NCBI RefSeq assembly: GCF_013385425.1 | Contig: NZ_JACAQA010000015.1 | Span: forward strand, 1 to 64,000 | From: Pseudomonas gingeri | GTDB lineage: Bacteria; Pseudomonadota; Gammaproteobacteria; Pseudomonadales; Pseudomonadaceae | Direction: 5' to 3' | Length of the DNA stretch: 64,000 nucleotides | Position numbers and translations under genes: made by a program | The notes under the pieces: generated by a model | What the model saw: only the letters and a program-made list of their open reading frames with translations | Database searches by the model: none | What the model was told of the DNA's origin: nothing | Shown: positions 8,158 to 16,164 of the stretch, piece by piece | How the letters are laid out: every line of letters begins with the position of its first letter | Position numbering within the stretch: position 1 is the first letter of the stretch

Positions 8158-9106
8158 GGGCCTGCCCCTCGAAGCTTTCGCGCCGCTCATGCAGGTGTGC
8201 GGTCGGGCGCCGATCAATCAGTAGGCTGAGCAATTCCGGGCGGCTGTAATGCCCGACCGAGTCCATCATCCGCTTGCGTTTATTGATCAGGTTGAAGTCG
8301 AGGTCGGCAATCACCACGCCTTCACCACTGCGCAATGGCTCACCCAGCAGCTTGCCTTCCGGCGAGACAATGGCGGTGAAGCAGCCACCGGAAATCGGCT
8401 CCAGGGCACAGCCGGTGTCGGCCATGATCCGGGCCTGTTGTTCGGGGTCCAGCCACGCCGTGGCATTGACCACGAAACAGCCGGATTCCAGGGCATGGTG
8501 GCGGATGGTGACTTCAATCTGCTCGGCGAAGATCTGTCCGACCAGGGAACCGGGGAACATCGCCGCGTGGATTTGCTCGCCGTCGGCCATCAACGCATAG
8601 CGTGCCAACGGGTTGTAATGCTCCCAGCAGGCCAGCGCACCGATGCGCCCGACGGCACTGTCGGTGGCGCGCAGGCCGGCGCCATCGCCTTGGCCCCAGA
8701 CCATGCGCTCGTGGTAGGTGGGGGTGATTTTGCGGCGGTGTTGAATCAGCGTGCCGTCGGCATCGAACAGCAGCTGGGCGTTGTAGAGCGTGCCGCCGTC
8801 ACGCTCGTTGACGCCGATGCAGGCGACGATCCCGGCTTCCCGGCAGGCCTCGCCCAGTTGTCGGGTCACATCGGACGGCACGCTGACCGATTGCTCCAGC
8901 AGTTGCAGATGTTCCCTGCCCATCGCGAAGGGCGGTTGGACAAAGGAGAAATAGGGGTAGTAAGGCACCACGGTTTCCGGGAACACCGCGAACTGAACGC
9001 CCTCGCGGCCCAGGTCCAGGAGCGTGCTGCAGAGCTTCGCCACCGTGGCTTCACGGGAATACAGCACGGGGCTGAACTGGACGGCGGCGGCGCGGATAGT
9101 GGGCAT
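8150..9106 (-). CDS. nitC: NitC: Nit1-type nitrilase (carbon-nitrogen hydrolase)
   Basis: A 318-residue nitrilase-superfamily hydrolase. The Glu-Lys-Cys triad is visible: Glu44 in FPETVVPYYPYF, Lys126 in HRRKITPTYHER and Cys160 in ALACWEHYNPL; the CWEH signature marks true nitrilases rather than amidases. Length and motifs match the Nit6803/Nit1 group, which hydrolyses nitriles to acid and ammonia. In P. pseudoalcaligenes CECT5344 and P. fluorescens NCIMB 11764 the cluster containing this gene is needed for growth on cyanide, so a role in nitrile or cyanide nitrogen assimilation is inferred here. It is separated from nitB by 112 bp that hold a strong hairpin. Confidence 0.94.
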   Translation of the reverse strand: MPTIRAAAVQFSPVLYSREATVAKLCSTLLDLGREGVQFAVFPETVVPYYPYFSFVQPPFAMGREHLQLLEQSVSVPSDVTRQLGEACREAGIVACIGVNERDGGTLYNAQLLFDADGTLIQHRRKITPTYHERMVWGQGDGAGLRATDSAVGRIGALACWEHYNPLARYALMADGEQIHAAMFPGSLVGQIFAEQIEVTIRHHALESGCFVVNATAWLDPEQQARIMADTGCALEPISGGCFTAIVSPEGKLLGEPLRSGEGVVIADLDFNLINKRKRMMDSVGHYSRPELLSLLIDRRPTAHLHERRESFEGQAHE

Positions 9107-9154
9107 GTCAGAGATTCCTGTCGGGGGATCGGCTGTTGAATGGCGTTGGACGTG

Positions 9155-9180
9155 GCGATGGCGTTCGAACGCGCCATCGC
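9155..9180 (-). promoter_or_regulatory. Strong hairpin in the nitB-nitC spacer
   Basis: GCGATGGCG (9155-9163) and CGCCATCGC (9172-9180) form a perfect 9-bp stem with an 8-base loop. It lies in the only sizeable gap inside the operon and has no T run on the minus-strand side. It may act as an mRNA processing or stabilising element giving more nitB than nitC product (inference). Confidence 0.5.
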
Positions 9181-9218
9181 ACGCAAACCCGGTTCCTTTT
9201 ACGAGTCCGGGGGCTGCC

Positions 9219-9701
9219 TTACGCGGTCCAGGTATCGATGATCATGGCGCCGTCACGCCGCATCAGCAGGCGCAGATCCATCACGTCCAGCGGGTTGATG
9301 GGGCGGATGCCTTCGATCAGGGCTTTTTCGGTCTGGCCGTAAAGGGCTTGCAGGGCGAAGCGACAGGCGTAGACCTCACCGCCTTCGGCCATGAAGGCCT
9401 TGATCTGGTTGTTCACGGCCAGATGGCCGGGGAAGGCTTCGGCGCCGAGGGTCGGAAAGCCGCGCTGTACGCCCAGTTGCACGCCAGGTCCGTAGAGCAG
9501 GATCTTGGTTTCGAAGCCTTTGCGCAGCAGGCGTTTGGCTTGCAGCAGGTTGACCAGGCCGATGGACCCTTCGAAGGCGATGGTGTGGAAGGTCATCAGG
9601 GCCTTGGCGCCCGGTTCGGCTTTGACGTCTTCGAAGACTTTCTCTTCGTAGTTGACGAGAAAATCGCCGTCCTGGTAATGGGCAATGTCCACGTTTGGCA
9701 T
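9219..9701 (-). CDS. nitB: NitB: MSMEG_0572/Sll0783-family protein of the Nit1C cluster
   Basis: A 160-residue soluble protein and the first structural gene of the Nit1C operon. It resembles Synechocystis Sll0783, whose loss affects nitrogen-starvation responses; no enzymatic function is established. The alternating beta/alpha pattern with RLLRKGFETKILLYG in the middle and a conserved CRFALQALYGQTEK segment recalls a DsrE-like fold (inference, not tested). A GGAG eight bases before ATG supports the start. A sigma-54-type promoter lies 67-81 bases upstream. Confidence 0.9.
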   Translation of the reverse strand: MPNVDIAHYQDGDFLVNYEEKVFEDVKAEPGAKALMTFHTIAFEGSIGLVNLLQAKRLLRKGFETKILLYGPGVQLGVQRGFPTLGAEAFPGHLAVNNQIKAFMAEGGEVYACRFALQALYGQTEKALIEGIRPINPLDVMDLRLLMRRDGAMIIDTWTA

Positions 9702-9767
9702 GTTGTCGTCTCCGTTAGGGTTGCTGTTATCGATGGCCGGGAGTGGCGGATCGTTGCAAGGCCTAGA

Positions 9768-9782
9768 GCGAAGGACGTGCCA
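9768..9782 (-). promoter_or_regulatory. Sigma-54 (-24/-12) promoter of nitB operon
   Basis: On the minus strand the sequence reads TGGCACGTCCTTCGC, 14 of 15 matches to the RpoN consensus TGGCACGN4TTGC with the invariant GG and GC correctly spaced. Transcription would start near 9757, about 55 bases before the nitB ATG. This agrees with the divergent activator having the GAFTGA sigma-54 contact motif. Confidence 0.85.
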
Positions 9783-9882
9783 GTTTTTTAGGGCGCCTGA
9801 AGGCTGTTTTTATCTGTTTGAAAGATATAGATATTTTTTAATTTCAGGACGATTTCGAAAGGATTTTGAGCCATGGATCGGC

Positions 9883-9914
9883 TACGTAATTACGTAGTAA
9901 TACGATTTTTCGTA
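9883..9914 (-). promoter_or_regulatory. Two TACG-N6-CGTA palindromes upstream of nitB (putative NitA enhancer sites)
   Basis: Site 1, 9883-9896, is the core of a perfect 16-bp palindrome (CTACGTAATTACGTAG, 9882-9897). Site 2, 9901-9914, reads TACGATTTTTCGTA. Their centres are 18 bp apart and lie about 110-135 bp upstream of the sigma-54 promoter, a normal distance for an upstream activating sequence. Two more copies precede nitA. Assignment to NitA is inference. Confidence 0.65.
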
Positions 9915-9960
9915 GTGGGTTCGACGAGAGTTCGTATCGCGGGGCGAGTGACTCGGTTCC

Positions 9961-10410
9961 TTAAGGGGCCGACGGCTGCAACGCTTGGGCGTTCGGATGA
10001 AATAGCGGGCCATAGTAGGCGCGACCACTATAAAGGTGCGGGCCGAAGGCAAAGCCTTTCTCCAGCATCGTGTTCATGTCGGCCTCGGTGATACGCATCA
10101 CGTAACTGCGTTCGGTGGTGATCAATGCGCAGTTCGCCCCCTGGGCTTCGCGGATATTGAACCACTTGCCAGGATCGGCGTGTCCGCTGGGAAACCAACG
10201 GCCGTGGTAGTCCACTCGCCATTCGCCGTCGAGCAGGATCCAGTAGTCCGTGGCCGAGGTGCCAGTCCGATCGCTCTTGGCGACGACCGTTGCGTCCTCG
10301 GTTTCCCATTCCTGCGAATGATCGATCACCCACTGCAATTGCTCAGTCGACAGCGCCGTGAAAAACGGCGTGTGCCGCAGCAGATGCAGATACGTAATGG
10401 AGGGTTTCAT
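9961..10410 (-). CDS. Cyclic-nucleotide-binding-like domain protein, unknown function
   Basis: A 149-residue protein beginning MKPSITYLHLL. The pattern of an RHTPFFTALSTEQLQWV helix, a central WILLDGEWRV strand and a late SYVMRITEADM segment recalls the single cNMP-binding (CRP-type) beta-barrel domain without a DNA-binding helix-turn-helix. AGGAG lies six bases before this ATG. The frame extends to 10545, and the longer form would begin with a convincing lipoprotein signal (a hydrophobic run ending in LVAC), but that ATG has no ribosome binding site; the short form is preferred, not proven. It sits between nitB and nitA, where the published Nit1C clusters I know have no gene, and is flanked on both sides by putative NitA sites. 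Confidence 0.6.
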   Translation of the reverse strand: MKPSITYLHLLRHTPFFTALSTEQLQWVIDHSQEWETEDATVVAKSDRTGTSATDYWILLDGEWRVDYHGRWFPSGHADPGKWFNIREAQGANCALITTERSYVMRITEADMNTMLEKGFAFGPHLYSGRAYYGPLFHPNAQALQPSAP

Positions 10411-10815
10411 GGTCATCTCCTGTGTGGCATCGGGGCGTCGTGTTGCACTGCATGCTACAAGCGTTATCGCTGTGAGCAGTCCAAGGGTTGCAATCAGCAG
10501 GCACCGACGTATCGCCGCCGTGCCTGGGTGTGGGGTGAGCGTCATTGCGGTTTGGCTGGCGATCGAATGGGCATGTCGTGTTTCCGGAGGAGGGTGGGCG
10601 AGCGGGCGCCATGGTGAACCGTATTTTCAAAAAAATAATGAGGTTGAAACGGACAACATCATTCCATTTTTCTCAACTATCGGGTGTCGCTTGATACGGG
10701 TTCGATTCCCGCCTCTGATGGGCTTTTTTCAGATCAATCTGATCCTATCGGGAGGTTACGAATTTCCGTATAAATAGGCTTCTTCGACATCAGACGGTTA
10801 CGGGATTTCGTAGGC
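10411..10815. other. Intergenic region upstream of nitA
   Basis: About 400 bases between the cNMP-like gene and nitA. It contains the possible lipoprotein-leader extension (10411-10545), an AT-rich stretch around 10620-10680, a T-arm-like fragment at 10698-10712 and the two palindromes at 10757 and 10799. No complete tRNA or further gene is seen. Confidence 0.6.
10757..10812 (+). promoter_or_regulatory. Two TACG-N6-CGTA palindromes upstream of nitA
   Basis: TACGAATTTCCGTA at 10757-10770 and TACGGGATTTCGTA at 10799-10812, centres 42 bp apart, about four helical turns. The second ends three bases before the nitA ATG. This suggests autoregulation by NitA, or that the true start of nitA is further downstream. 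Confidence 0.6.
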
Positions 10816-12708
10816 ATGAGCGACACTGACTTCCTCAACGGCTGGGCCGACCTGGCCTATTCCTCCCGCCATATGGTGTTCGAGCATTGCGCCGAAGCCA
10901 TCGCCTTGCTCAATCCCTATGGCGACCGTTTCGGCGATTTGAACATCGCCACCTGCCAGTTGCTGGGTTACCCCCGCCAGGAGTTGCTGGAACTGCCGGT
11001 CAGCAAGCTGTTCGGTCATCAACTGGCGGACCTGATCGTCTTTACCCAGGCGGTGATGGACAAGGGCCGTGGTTGGACCGACGGGCTCAGTTGCAACTGC
11101 AAGAGCGGAGAACGCATCGAGCTCGAAATATCCGCCACGCAACTCCTGGTCAAAGGCCAACCGCAGCTGATCCTGGTGCTGCATGAGCAAAGCCGGCAGC
11201 GCTACCATCGCGACCAGGCCGAAACCGAACGCACCATGCGTGGCGGCCTCCTCGAGTGGCGCAACATCATGAACCTGTTCCAGGAAACCGAGCGTGACAA
11301 GCAGTTACTGCTCAGTTCGGTGGGGGATGGCATCTACAGCATCGACAGCGAAGGGCTGGCCACCTTCGTCAACCCGGCCGGCGCGCGCATGCTGGGTTGG
11401 GCTCCCGAGGAGATGATCGGCAAGAACATCCATCGCATCCACCACCATTCCCACGCCGATGGCAGCCACTATCCGGTCGAAGAGTGTCCGATCTACAAGG
11501 CGGTGCATGACGGCCTGGTGCATGAGGGGCGCCAGGAGGTGTTCTGGCGTCGGGATGGCAGTTCCTTTGCCGTCGAGTTCACCAGCACGCCGGTGATCAG
11601 CGACAGTCGGATTGTCGGGGCGGTGGTGGTGTTTCGCGATATCACCGAGCGGCGCACCACGGAGCTGCAACTGCAGAACGCCCTGGCCGAATTGCAGGCC
11701 CTCAAGCAGCGCCTCGAAGAGCAGAACGCCTACCTGCAGGAAGAAATCCATATCGAGCACAACTACCGCGATATCGTCGGCCAGAGCGAGCCGATCCTGA
11801 AGATCGTCCGACAGATCGATGTGGTCGGCCCCACCGACGCCAACGTGCTGATCCATGGTGAGTCCGGCACCGGCAAGGAGCTGATTGCCCGGGCCATTCA
11901 CCAGGCCAGCAAGCGCCGTGACCAGCCGCTGATCCGGGTCAATTGCGCGGCCATTCCGGCGGAGTTGTTCGAGAGCGAATTTTTTGGTCATCTGCGCGGG
12001 GCCTTCACCGGGGCGGTGCGCGACCGGATCGGGCGCTTCGAGCTGGCCGATGGGGGTACCTTGTTTCTCGACGAGATTGGCGAAATTCCCCTGGAGCTGC
12101 AGAGCAAGCTGTTGCGCGTGCTGCAGGAGGGGCAGTTCGAACGGGTAGGGGAGGAGCGTACCCGCAGCGTGGATGTGCGCATCATTGCCGCCACCAATCG
12201 CGATTTGCGGGCTGAAGTGCAAGCCCGGCGTTTTCGCGAAGACTTGTTTTTCCGCCTGAATGTGTTTCCCGTCCATTCGCCGAGCTTGCGCGAGCGGCGC
12301 TCCGATATTCCCTTGCTGGCCTCGCACTTCCTCCAACTGATCGGGGCGCGCTTGAACATGCCCGGGCACCGTCTGAACAAGGGCGACATGGCCCGCCTGC
12401 AGGCCTACGACTGGCCGGGCAATATCCGTGAACTGCAGAATGTGATCGAGCGTGCGCTGATCACGGCACCCGGAGCGGAGCTGAATATCGATCTGCCCAA
12501 TGCCGTGGTGCCCGGCAAGGCGCCGCTGGCCGAGCTCAATTCGCGGATCATGACCGAGCAGGAACTACGGGCGCTGGAGCGCGACAATCTGCGCGCGGCG
12601 ATGGCGGCCTGCAGCGGCAAGTTGTTCGGCAAGGACGGAGCCGCCGAGCTGCTGGGGATCAAGCCGACGACCCTGGCGTCGCGCTTGAAAAAACTGGGCA
12701 TTGCCTAG
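10816..12708 (+). CDS. nitA: NitA: sigma-54-dependent transcriptional activator with two PAS domains
   Basis: A 630-residue enhancer-binding protein. An N-terminal PAS-like region (about 18-125), a second PAS domain (about 165-280), a coiled-coil linker, an AAA+ domain with Walker A GESGTGKE near residue 347 and the GAFTGA sigma-54 contact loop near 395, then a Fis-type helix-turn-helix at the C-terminus (about 590-630). It is divergent from the Nit1C operon, and its counterpart there activates the cluster in response to cyanide or nitriles. The PAS domains suggest a sensed small molecule or redox signal. The ATG at 10816 has only a weak TAGG before it, and a putative operator abuts it, so the exact start is uncertain. 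Confidence 0.92.
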   Translation: MSDTDFLNGWADLAYSSRHMVFEHCAEAIALLNPYGDRFGDLNIATCQLLGYPRQELLELPVSKLFGHQLADLIVFTQAVMDKGRGWTDGLSCNCKSGERIELEISATQLLVKGQPQLILVLHEQSRQRYHRDQAETERTMRGGLLEWRNIMNLFQETERDKQLLLSSVGDGIYSIDSEGLATFVNPAGARMLGWAPEEMIGKNIHRIHHHSHADGSHYPVEECPIYKAVHDGLVHEGRQEVFWRRDGSSFAVEFTSTPVISDSRIVGAVVVFRDITERRTTELQLQNALAELQALKQRLEEQNAYLQEEIHIEHNYRDIVGQSEPILKIVRQIDVVGPTDANVLIHGESGTGKELIARAIHQASKRRDQPLIRVNCAAIPAELFESEFFGHLRGAFTGAVRDRIGRFELADGGTLFLDEIGEIPLELQSKLLRVLQEGQFERVGEERTRSVDVRIIAATNRDLRAEVQARRFREDLFFRLNVFPVHSPSLRERRSDIPLLASHFLQLIGARLNMPGHRLNKGDMARLQAYDWPGNIRELQNVIERALITAPGAELNIDLPNAVVPGKAPLAELNSRIMTEQELRALERDNLRAAMAACSGKLFGKDGAAELLGIKPTTLASRLKKLGIA

Positions 12709-12857
12709 AGGGCGGCCTGGTTTGTCGGCCGGATTGCCCGCCTTGAACATGCTGTATTCCTGGCTATCGATAGGAAGTGAATTTCATACCCGACCCCTAA
12801 TCCCTCCTGGGGATTGGCGCTAGTGTCACTGCAAAATCGCGACCCCTGGAGTAGAAA

Positions 12858-14525
12858 ATGCCGCCGATCGATCGTCGAGACTTCCTCAAGGCCGCAGTGG
12901 CCATTCCGGCGGCGTTCGCCGGTCTTGCGGATCCCGCCCTGGTCAACGCCAGCGATACCCCGCAGGCAGCGGTAAAGCGAACGCCACTACCCTCCGGGCA
13001 GTTCGACTATGTGATTGCCGGTGCCGGCCATAACGGCCTGGTCTGCGCCGCTTATCTGGCCAAGGCGGGCTACCGGGTATTGGTCCTCGAAGGCGATTCG
13101 GTGATCGGCGGTGGCTGCAAGACCACCGAGCCGCTGCTGCCCGGTTTCAAGGAAGACCTGTGTTCCAGCGTCCACGGCGTTATTCTCAACAATCCCCTGA
13201 TCCGTGACCATGAACTGGACCTGGCGCAATACGGCTACGAACTCCTGTACCCGGATGTCGTGTTGCACTATCCGTTCCTGGATGGCGCGTCCTTCACGGT
13301 GTTCCGCAATGATGTAGAGCGTACGGCCGCTACCATTGAGCAGGTATCAAAAAAGGATGCCCAGACCTTCAGGCGTGCAGCCACGGCCCGTGCCGGTCTG
13401 TCCGCAATTACTGCCGAAGCGGCGGCCAGTTCGCGTGACGGGATCTACCTGCGTCGACTCGGCGAGATGAGCGGCTTCACCGCCGCCAAGGCGGTATGGG
13501 AAAGTCCTCAGATGCGTGCGGCGGCGCTGTCGGGCGGGCGGTTTTTCGGGCCGAACGGCAGTGATTACGGCACCGGCAAGCAGGCGTTCTCGATGCTCGA
13601 TCACCTCAAGGGGCGGCCCATTCCCAGAGGCGGCTCCGGGATGTTGAGCGTGGCGCTTGGGCGTTTTATCGAGGCGCACGACGGGGTCATTCTCACTGGC
13701 AAACCGATTGTCCAACTGGTGATAGAAAACGCTGCATGCAAAGGCGTCGAGTGCGCCGATGGCACGCAATACCGGGCTAGCAAGGGGGTGGTTTCCAGCA
13801 TCCATGTCAAGCACCTGATCGATATGGCTCCGCGTGAACTGTTTGGTAGCCCGGTGCTCGATGGCGTCGATCTCATGCAACCGGAAATGGCCATGTTCCA
13901 GTTTCATTTTGCTTTTTCGCAGCAGCCTGAATATGCGCTGGCCTCAGGAGGAACCATTGCCAGCGTTGAGGCGTCGTTGATGGAAGACCCCGCGAGCATC
14001 TTCACCCTCAGCCCGGACGACGCCCATGGCGAGCTGAACATTGCCGACTACCCGCTTCAGGTGTGTCATCCATCCGTTTTCGACAAGACGCGGGTGCCGG
14101 CCGGGCAGGGGTTGTTGAAAATCGAAGGCTGCATGCCCTACAACCTCAAGGCCGGGCCGGAGCACTGGGATAGGATCAAGGACCAAATCGCCGATACCGT
14201 TTTGACCCGCTACATGGGTTACACGACGAACCTGACCAAGGATAAGTTGCTCGCCCAATACCTGCTGAGTCCTTTGGATATTGAACGGATGAACCCTTCG
14301 ATGTGGCGCGGCAGCGCGCATCATTTCGACAATCGCGGCGGGAACTTCGCCCCTTGTCGCATGGGCATCCTCGGGCTTTATCAAACAGGTGCCTGCACGG
14401 CTCCCGGCGGCTCAATCAGCGGTTTGCCGGGACGCAATACGGCGCAGGTCGTGTTGCAGGACCAGGGGCTTGATCTAAAAGAAGTGGTCGGCAGGCAAAC
14501 GCCGAACCGCCAGGCTTCGACTTAG
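12858..14525 (+). CDS. Tat-exported FAD oxidoreductase, phytoene-desaturase-like (NAD(P)/FAD-dependent)
   Basis: A 555-residue flavoprotein. The N-terminus holds a twin-arginine signal (RRDFLK followed by a hydrophobic Ala-rich segment, about residues 6-32), so the folded enzyme would be exported. The FAD-binding motif GAGHNGLVCAAYLAKAGYRV lies near residue 54. The C-terminus has a GACTAPGGSISGLPGRN segment like that of CrtI/all-trans-retinol saturase relatives. Carotenoid synthesis is unlikely because no crt genes are near. The next genes are an aldehyde dehydrogenase and a dehydrogenase on the opposite strand, and the two units converge. Substrate unknown. Confidence 0.82.
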   Translation: MPPIDRRDFLKAAVAIPAAFAGLADPALVNASDTPQAAVKRTPLPSGQFDYVIAGAGHNGLVCAAYLAKAGYRVLVLEGDSVIGGGCKTTEPLLPGFKEDLCSSVHGVILNNPLIRDHELDLAQYGYELLYPDVVLHYPFLDGASFTVFRNDVERTAATIEQVSKKDAQTFRRAATARAGLSAITAEAAASSRDGIYLRRLGEMSGFTAAKAVWESPQMRAAALSGGRFFGPNGSDYGTGKQAFSMLDHLKGRPIPRGGSGMLSVALGRFIEAHDGVILTGKPIVQLVIENAACKGVECADGTQYRASKGVVSSIHVKHLIDMAPRELFGSPVLDGVDLMQPEMAMFQFHFAFSQQPEYALASGGTIASVEASLMEDPASIFTLSPDDAHGELNIADYPLQVCHPSVFDKTRVPAGQGLLKIEGCMPYNLKAGPEHWDRIKDQIADTVLTRYMGYTTNLTKDKLLAQYLLSPLDIERMNPSMWRGSAHHFDNRGGNFAPCRMGILGLYQTGACTAPGGSISGLPGRNTAQVVLQDQGLDLKEVVGRQTPNRQAST

Positions 14526-14549
14526 TCGGGCGTCCGGCGGTTCGGCGTT
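14498..14549. terminator. 14-bp inverted repeat around the flavoprotein stop codon
   Basis: AACGCCGAACCGCC (14498-14511) and GGCGGTTCGGCGTT (14536-14549) are perfect complements separated by 24 bases that include the TAG stop at 14523. It lies between convergent genes and is followed by a short T stretch, so it may terminate transcription from both sides. Confidence 0.6.
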
Positions 14550-14598
14550 TGCTGTGCGGACGGCGTTCCATGTGGGCGCCGCCCATTATCTGGCCTGT

Positions 14599-16047
14599 TT
14601 AGCGTTGGCCGAAAACCTGCAGAATCTGTTTGTACTCCATGAAGTCATCCAGGCTAGCCAGGCCACCGAGGCGGCCTTGTCCGCTGTTCTTGAAACCGCC
14701 TTCTTCGAACTCGACTTGCATGCCGGCCCAATCGTTGATGCAGATGTGACCGGCATCGAGCTGACGTGCCACGCGAATCGGCTGGTTGACGTCGCGGCTC
14801 CAGATGCAGGCGCTCAGCCCGTATTCGCTGTCGTTGGCCATGGCGATGGCTTCAGCTTCGGTGTCGAACACTTGCAGCGTCTGCACCGGGCCAAACACCT
14901 CGTCCCGGGAAATCGCCATTCCAGCAGCCGGCACTTCCAGCAGTGTCGGACGGTAGAACGCGCCACCGGCCAGCAGGCCTTCGCTGATCAAGCCACCACG
15001 AACGATGGCTGTGGCGCCGTCGTCGAGCGCGACCTTGACCATCTGATCCACCCGTTCGGCCGCCTGGCGGTCGATCAAGGGGCCCATCTGGCTGGAAGGG
15101 TCCGCGGCCGGCCCCGGTTGCACGGCCGCCAGTTTTCCCGCGAGCCGCTCTTTCAGTTTTTCCGCGATGCCGCGCTGCACCAAGATTCGGCTGCCGGTCA
15201 CACAGAACTGACCGGCAAACACCGTCGAGGACGCAACGATGGCGGGCACGGCGGCTTCAAGGTCAGCATCGTCAAACACCAGGTGTGGGGTCTTGCCGCC
15301 CAGTTCCAGGCCGATGCGCTTGAACTGCGCGGCGCCGGCAATGGCGATCTGGCGCCCGGTCGAGGTGCTGCCGGTGAAGCTGATCACCGGAACGTCAGGG
15401 GAATCCACCAGAAACTTCGCGCCTTGCGCGCCGCTCTCGACAAAAATATTGACCGCGCCCCGGGGAATCTCTGGAACGCTGGCCAGTATCTGCGCGGACA
15501 GCCAGGCGGTCTGCGCCGCTTGGGCCGGCAGCTTGACCACGGCGGTACACCCGGCGGCCAGGGCGGGGGCGAGGGCGCGGATCAGCAGAAACGCCGGAGA
15601 GTTCCACGGCACGATCAGGCCTGCCACGCCCACTGCCTGGCGCAGCACCATGGATTGGGTACCTGGGCGCGGTTCGGCCACTCGACCAAAGGTGTGCAGC
15701 GCCAGGCCGGCGGCAAAACGCAGGGCGCGGACGATCTGCATGGCTTCGAAACCGGCCTCGGTTTTCAGCTTGCCGTTCTCGGTGGTCAGGCAGTCGATCA
15801 CCTCTTGCGAACGACGCTCGTAGACATCGGCCAAGTGACTGAGGGCGGTGGAACGCAGCATCGCGTCGACTTTCCAGTCGCTTTCGAGAAAGACCTGCCT
15901 GGCGGCCGCCACGGCCTTTTTCGCTTCGGCCAGGCCACCGTCATAGAACGTGGCGAAGGCTTCTCCAGTGGCCGGGTTGAGGCTGTCGCGCAGTTGCCCG
16001 CTGTCCATCCACTCGCCATTGATCCAGTGCTTTGCTAGCTGTTCCAT
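14599..16047 (-). CDS. NAD(P)-dependent aldehyde dehydrogenase
   Basis: A 482-residue enzyme that oxidises an aldehyde to the acid. Visible are the nucleotide-binding FTGSTSTGR motif, the general-base segment LELGGKTPHLV and the catalytic cysteine in FAGQFCVTGSR near residue 282. Start MEQLAKHWINGEW is at the usual position for the class. It lies 117 bp after the MDR dehydrogenase gene, across an AT-rich gap that might hold its own promoter. The neighbours, an alcohol/quinone dehydrogenase and a hydrolase, suggest one degradative unit for a non-identified alcohol or ester. Confidence 0.93.
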   Translation of the reverse strand: MEQLAKHWINGEWMDSGQLRDSLNPATGEAFATFYDGGLAEAKKAVAAARQVFLESDWKVDAMLRSTALSHLADVYERRSQEVIDCLTTENGKLKTEAGFEAMQIVRALRFAAGLALHTFGRVAEPRPGTQSMVLRQAVGVAGLIVPWNSPAFLLIRALAPALAAGCTAVVKLPAQAAQTAWLSAQILASVPEIPRGAVNIFVESGAQGAKFLVDSPDVPVISFTGSTSTGRQIAIAGAAQFKRIGLELGGKTPHLVFDDADLEAAVPAIVASSTVFAGQFCVTGSRILVQRGIAEKLKERLAGKLAAVQPGPAADPSSQMGPLIDRQAAERVDQMVKVALDDGATAIVRGGLISEGLLAGGAFYRPTLLEVPAAGMAISRDEVFGPVQTLQVFDTEAEAIAMANDSEYGLSACIWSRDVNQPIRVARQLDAGHICINDWAGMQVEFEEGGFKNSGQGRLGGLASLDDFMEYKQILQVFGQR

Positions 16048-16164
16048 GTGAAAACCTTTGCAAGGGTAAAGAGGTAGAGAGTGCTGATATTGGTGTTTTA
16101 ATTCAACAAAAATCTGACATTGTAGGATTTAGTTAAATTATCGCCGATATAAATCGCCAACCGA

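Noticed and set aside
10698..10712. T-arm-like sequence (CGGGTTCGATTCCCG) suggesting a tRNA gene or attachment site
   Set aside because: No matching acceptor stem, D arm or anticodon arm upstream and no CCA end; at most a tRNA remnant. No integrase is near.
12858..14525. Carotenoid biosynthesis phytoene desaturase (crtI)
   Set aside because: No crtB, crtE or other carotenoid genes nearby and the protein has a Tat signal, unusual for CrtI.
14554..16038. A 494-codon plus-strand frame opposite an aldehyde dehydrogenase
   Set aside because: Antisense of a well-conserved gene, composition typical of GC-rich shadow frames, no family resemblance.
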